Shown in pieces: positions 7,506-8,960 of a DNA stretch of 8,960 bases. Numbering within the stretch: the first letter of the stretch is position 1; every line of letters begins with the position of its first letter. Below the pieces are notes generated by a model. It was given only the letters and a program-made list of their open reading frames with translations. It had not been told where the DNA came from and made no database searches. The translations under genes were made by a program, and so were the position numbers. Where the stretch lies: the NCBI GenBank assembly GCA_016867655.1, contig VGJA01000032.1:1-8960 (forward strand), read 5' to 3'. Origin of the DNA: Candidatus Altarchaeales archaeon. Lineage in GTDB: Archaea > Altiarchaeota > Altiarchaeia > IMC4 > SCGC-AAA252-I15.

Positions 7506-7510
7506 GTGAA

Positions 7511-8960
7511 ATGAAAGTAAGCAAAATAAACACCTCCTCTTTTGCAATATCGAGGGATGCTGAACACAGGGTCAGGGAGATGGCTGCTGTTGACTCAAAG
7601 TATGGCATAAACGTCACTTTGACTGGGAGATACGCCCCTTTGGCTAAATTCAAGGTGACGCGGCGTGAGAAGGTTATAAGCGGTGCGATAAATTTTCTGG
7701 CGCTCAAGAAGACTGTGTATTCCGAGAACAGCAACTTTTTTTACGTCAACTTGGCCAACGCAAGATTGGTGTATGTCAGCGGGAAAAGCAGGCACGGCAT
7801 TGAATTGGCTGACGTAGAGTTTTTTGAGAGACTTTTGGGTTTGCCTTCCAAGACAATCAGCGCATTTGGTTTTCTGCTTGAAAACGGTTCGACAAAAAAG
7901 GATGAGATAGACGAGGACATACTGGACGAGCTGCTGGCGCACGGCCTGGCCGAGGAATATCTGTATGAAAGGAATATCCTTCTCGATTATGCGATACGCG
8001 AGGTGGTGGATTTTGTTGGAAAGCCGCCTGAAGGCAGGAGAGAGCTGGTCAAGCCAACTTACATATTGCCGTCTTTTGGCAGCGCGAAATACAACATAAG
8101 CAATTTCCTGGAGGTTGACGACACCATTGAAGCTTCCTATGAAAAAGACATCGTGAAATACGGCGAAGAGCAGGTGAGCGGAGTTTTGGGCACTTTGTTC
8201 CGGGGCAAAGTAGATGTGGTTGAAATAGCCTACTTGCCTTATTTCCAGTATCGCACCATAGAGGTTGGAACAGGCAGGCAGGAAACCCACCTCTTGCCCT
8301 GTTTGAAGGGCAAAACAAAGTTTGCTTACACTCGTCCGTTCAAATTAAGGCCGATTTCCATCTACTCTATGGGAGTTGGAGCCAGGGTTATCCCCATAGA
8401 AGGGGAGGTGATAACCTTTGACGACATCGCTGACTTGAAGCAGGCGAAAGACGAGATTAGGAGGAGGATTATAACGCCGTTGAAGACCGGGTTTTCAGGG
8501 CAGTCTGGGTATGAACTAAGCGGCGGAATACTTTTTTACGGGCCTCCAGGCTGCGGCAAAACCTATCTGGCTAAGGCTACTGTCGGCGAAGTGGGCATAT
8601 CCTTCATCTCAGCCAACATTGAGAACATTATGGGTGAGGGGGTGGACATGGCAGCAGGGAAACTGCACGACATCTTCGAATACGCTAGGAGTGCGGCGCC
8701 CTGCGTTTTGTTTTTTGATGAAATAGACACGATTGCGTCCAGAAGGGATTTGCATCAATCTGCTTCCATAGTCAACCAGCTTTTGACTGAGATGGACGGC
8801 ATCACGGGTTTGGGCAAGGACATAATCATCATCGGCGCTACCAACATGCCCTGGCGCATTGACCCAGCACTGCTGCGCGGAGGTAGGTTCACAGAGCAGA
8901 TTTACCTCAAACCACCTGACTTTGAGTCGAGGGTTGAGATTTTTGAAATACATTTGAAGA
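7511..8960 (+). CDS. AAA family ATPase (classical, CDC48-like module) with an N-terminal domain shared with the preceding gene; C-terminus outside the window
   Basis: The frame is open from ATG 7511 to the window edge (483 residues seen). Residues about 20-270 resemble the C-terminal part of the upstream protein: GRYAP at 39-43, SNFFYVNL at 74-81, YLPY at 241-244. They do not look like the CDC48 N-domain. A linker with FDDIADLKQAKDEIR (303-317) leads into a classical AAA module. Its parts are Walker A GPPGCGKT (344-351), Walker B VLFFDEID (399-406) with E404 as catalytic base, sensor 1 N445 in GATN, and the arginine-finger segment DPALLRGGRF (451-460) with R456 and R459. The ATPase should be active. 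The pore-loop position reads IMGE (373-376) without the usual aromatic residue. Such proteins form hexamers that remodel protein or protein-DNA complexes; this one's substrate is unknown. ATG 7511 is the first possible start after the in-frame TGA at 7484. The Shine-Dalgarno match is weak (GTGA just upstream). A second AAA domain beyond the edge cannot be excluded. Confidence 0.88.
   Translation, partial: MKVSKINTSSFAISRDAEHRVREMAAVDSKYGINVTLTGRYAPLAKFKVTRREKVISGAINFLALKKTVYSENSNFFYVNLANARLVYVSGKSRHGIELADVEFFERLLGLPSKTISAFGFLLENGSTKKDEIDEDILDELLAHGLAEEYLYERNILLDYAIREVVDFVGKPPEGRRELVKPTYILPSFGSAKYNISNFLEVDDTIEASYEKDIVKYGEEQVSGVLGTLFRGKVDVVEIAYLPYFQYRTIEVGTGRQETHLLPCLKGKTKFAYTRPFKLRPISIYSMGVGARVIPIEGEVITFDDIADLKQAKDEIRRRIITPLKTGFSGQSGYELSGGILFYGPPGCGKTYLAKATVGEVGISFISANIENIMGEGVDMAAGKLHDIFEYARSAAPCVLFFDEIDTIASRRDLHQSASIVNQLLTEMDGITGLGKDIIIIGATNMPWRIDPALLRGGRFTEQIYLKPPDFESRVEIFEIHLK

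Larger units (their letters stand above)
7334..7510 (+). other. 177-base non-coding gap or leader ahead of the AAA ATPase gene
   Basis: No reading frame of note crosses this interval, and stops in the AAA gene's frame rule out extending it upstream (TGA at 7484-7486). It is the longest gap in the window. Its left part is AT-rich and holds possible TATA elements; its right part holds direct repeats and two short inverted repeats. It may be a structured 5' leader, an operator region or a small RNA. I see no tRNA fold and no matched C and D boxes. Confidence 0.55.

Noticed and set aside
7448..7510. C/D box small RNA
   Set aside because: CTGA occurs twice near 7483-7494, but I find no matching RTGATGA C box at a suitable distance.
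7595..8290. Minus-strand open frame of 231 codons
   Set aside because: It is antisense to the shared domain of the AAA gene, which is supported by matching blocks in its neighbour. The product shows no family signature.

Overview
The window looks like a stretch of an archaeal chromosome. The signs are a HisF with the archaeal-type opening [11 protein letters not shown] and a longer first loop, a CDC48-like AAA ATPase, TATA-like boxes about 23 to 30 bases ahead of four start codons, and mostly absent or weak Shine-Dalgarno sequences. Base composition is balanced and coding density is high. I cannot name the lineage. Nothing in the window is a transposase, integrase, phage gene, tRNA or rRNA.

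Layout. Positions 1-459 (+) hold the C-terminal part of a fumarylacetoacetate hydrolase (FAH) family enzyme. After a 30-base gap containing a TATA-like box comes hisF (490-1263, +), the cyclase subunit of imidazole glycerol phosphate synthase. Its 3' end overlaps by 14 bases the 3' end of a 1006-codon minus-strand gene (1250-4270). That gene encodes a large, divergent PEP-utilizing protein resembling enzyme I of the sugar phosphotransferase system. Upstream on the minus strand is ilvB (4350-6089), the acetolactate synthase catalytic subunit, separated by a T-run terminator and a separate TATA-like box. A divergent promoter region (6090-6187) splits ilvB from a plus-strand pair that fills the right end. 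The first of the pair (6188-7333) has an Mrr-like endonuclease fold with an apparently lost active site, followed by a domain I do not recognise. The second (7511 to the right edge) has a related copy of that unknown domain followed by a classical AAA ATPase module.

How the genes fit together. hisF and ilvB are amino acid biosynthesis genes (histidine; branched-chain amino acids), each away from its usual partners: no hisH and no ilvN is visible. The enzyme I-like protein has no HPr or EII gene beside it, so its phosphoacceptor is unknown. The most interesting part is the pair at 6188-8960. Two adjacent genes share a domain of about 220-250 residues, one fused to a dead-looking nuclease fold and the other to an AAA motor. 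They are separated by 177 non-coding bases with direct repeats and two short inverted repeats. This suggests a two-protein complex built around the shared domain; its function cannot be read from the sequence.
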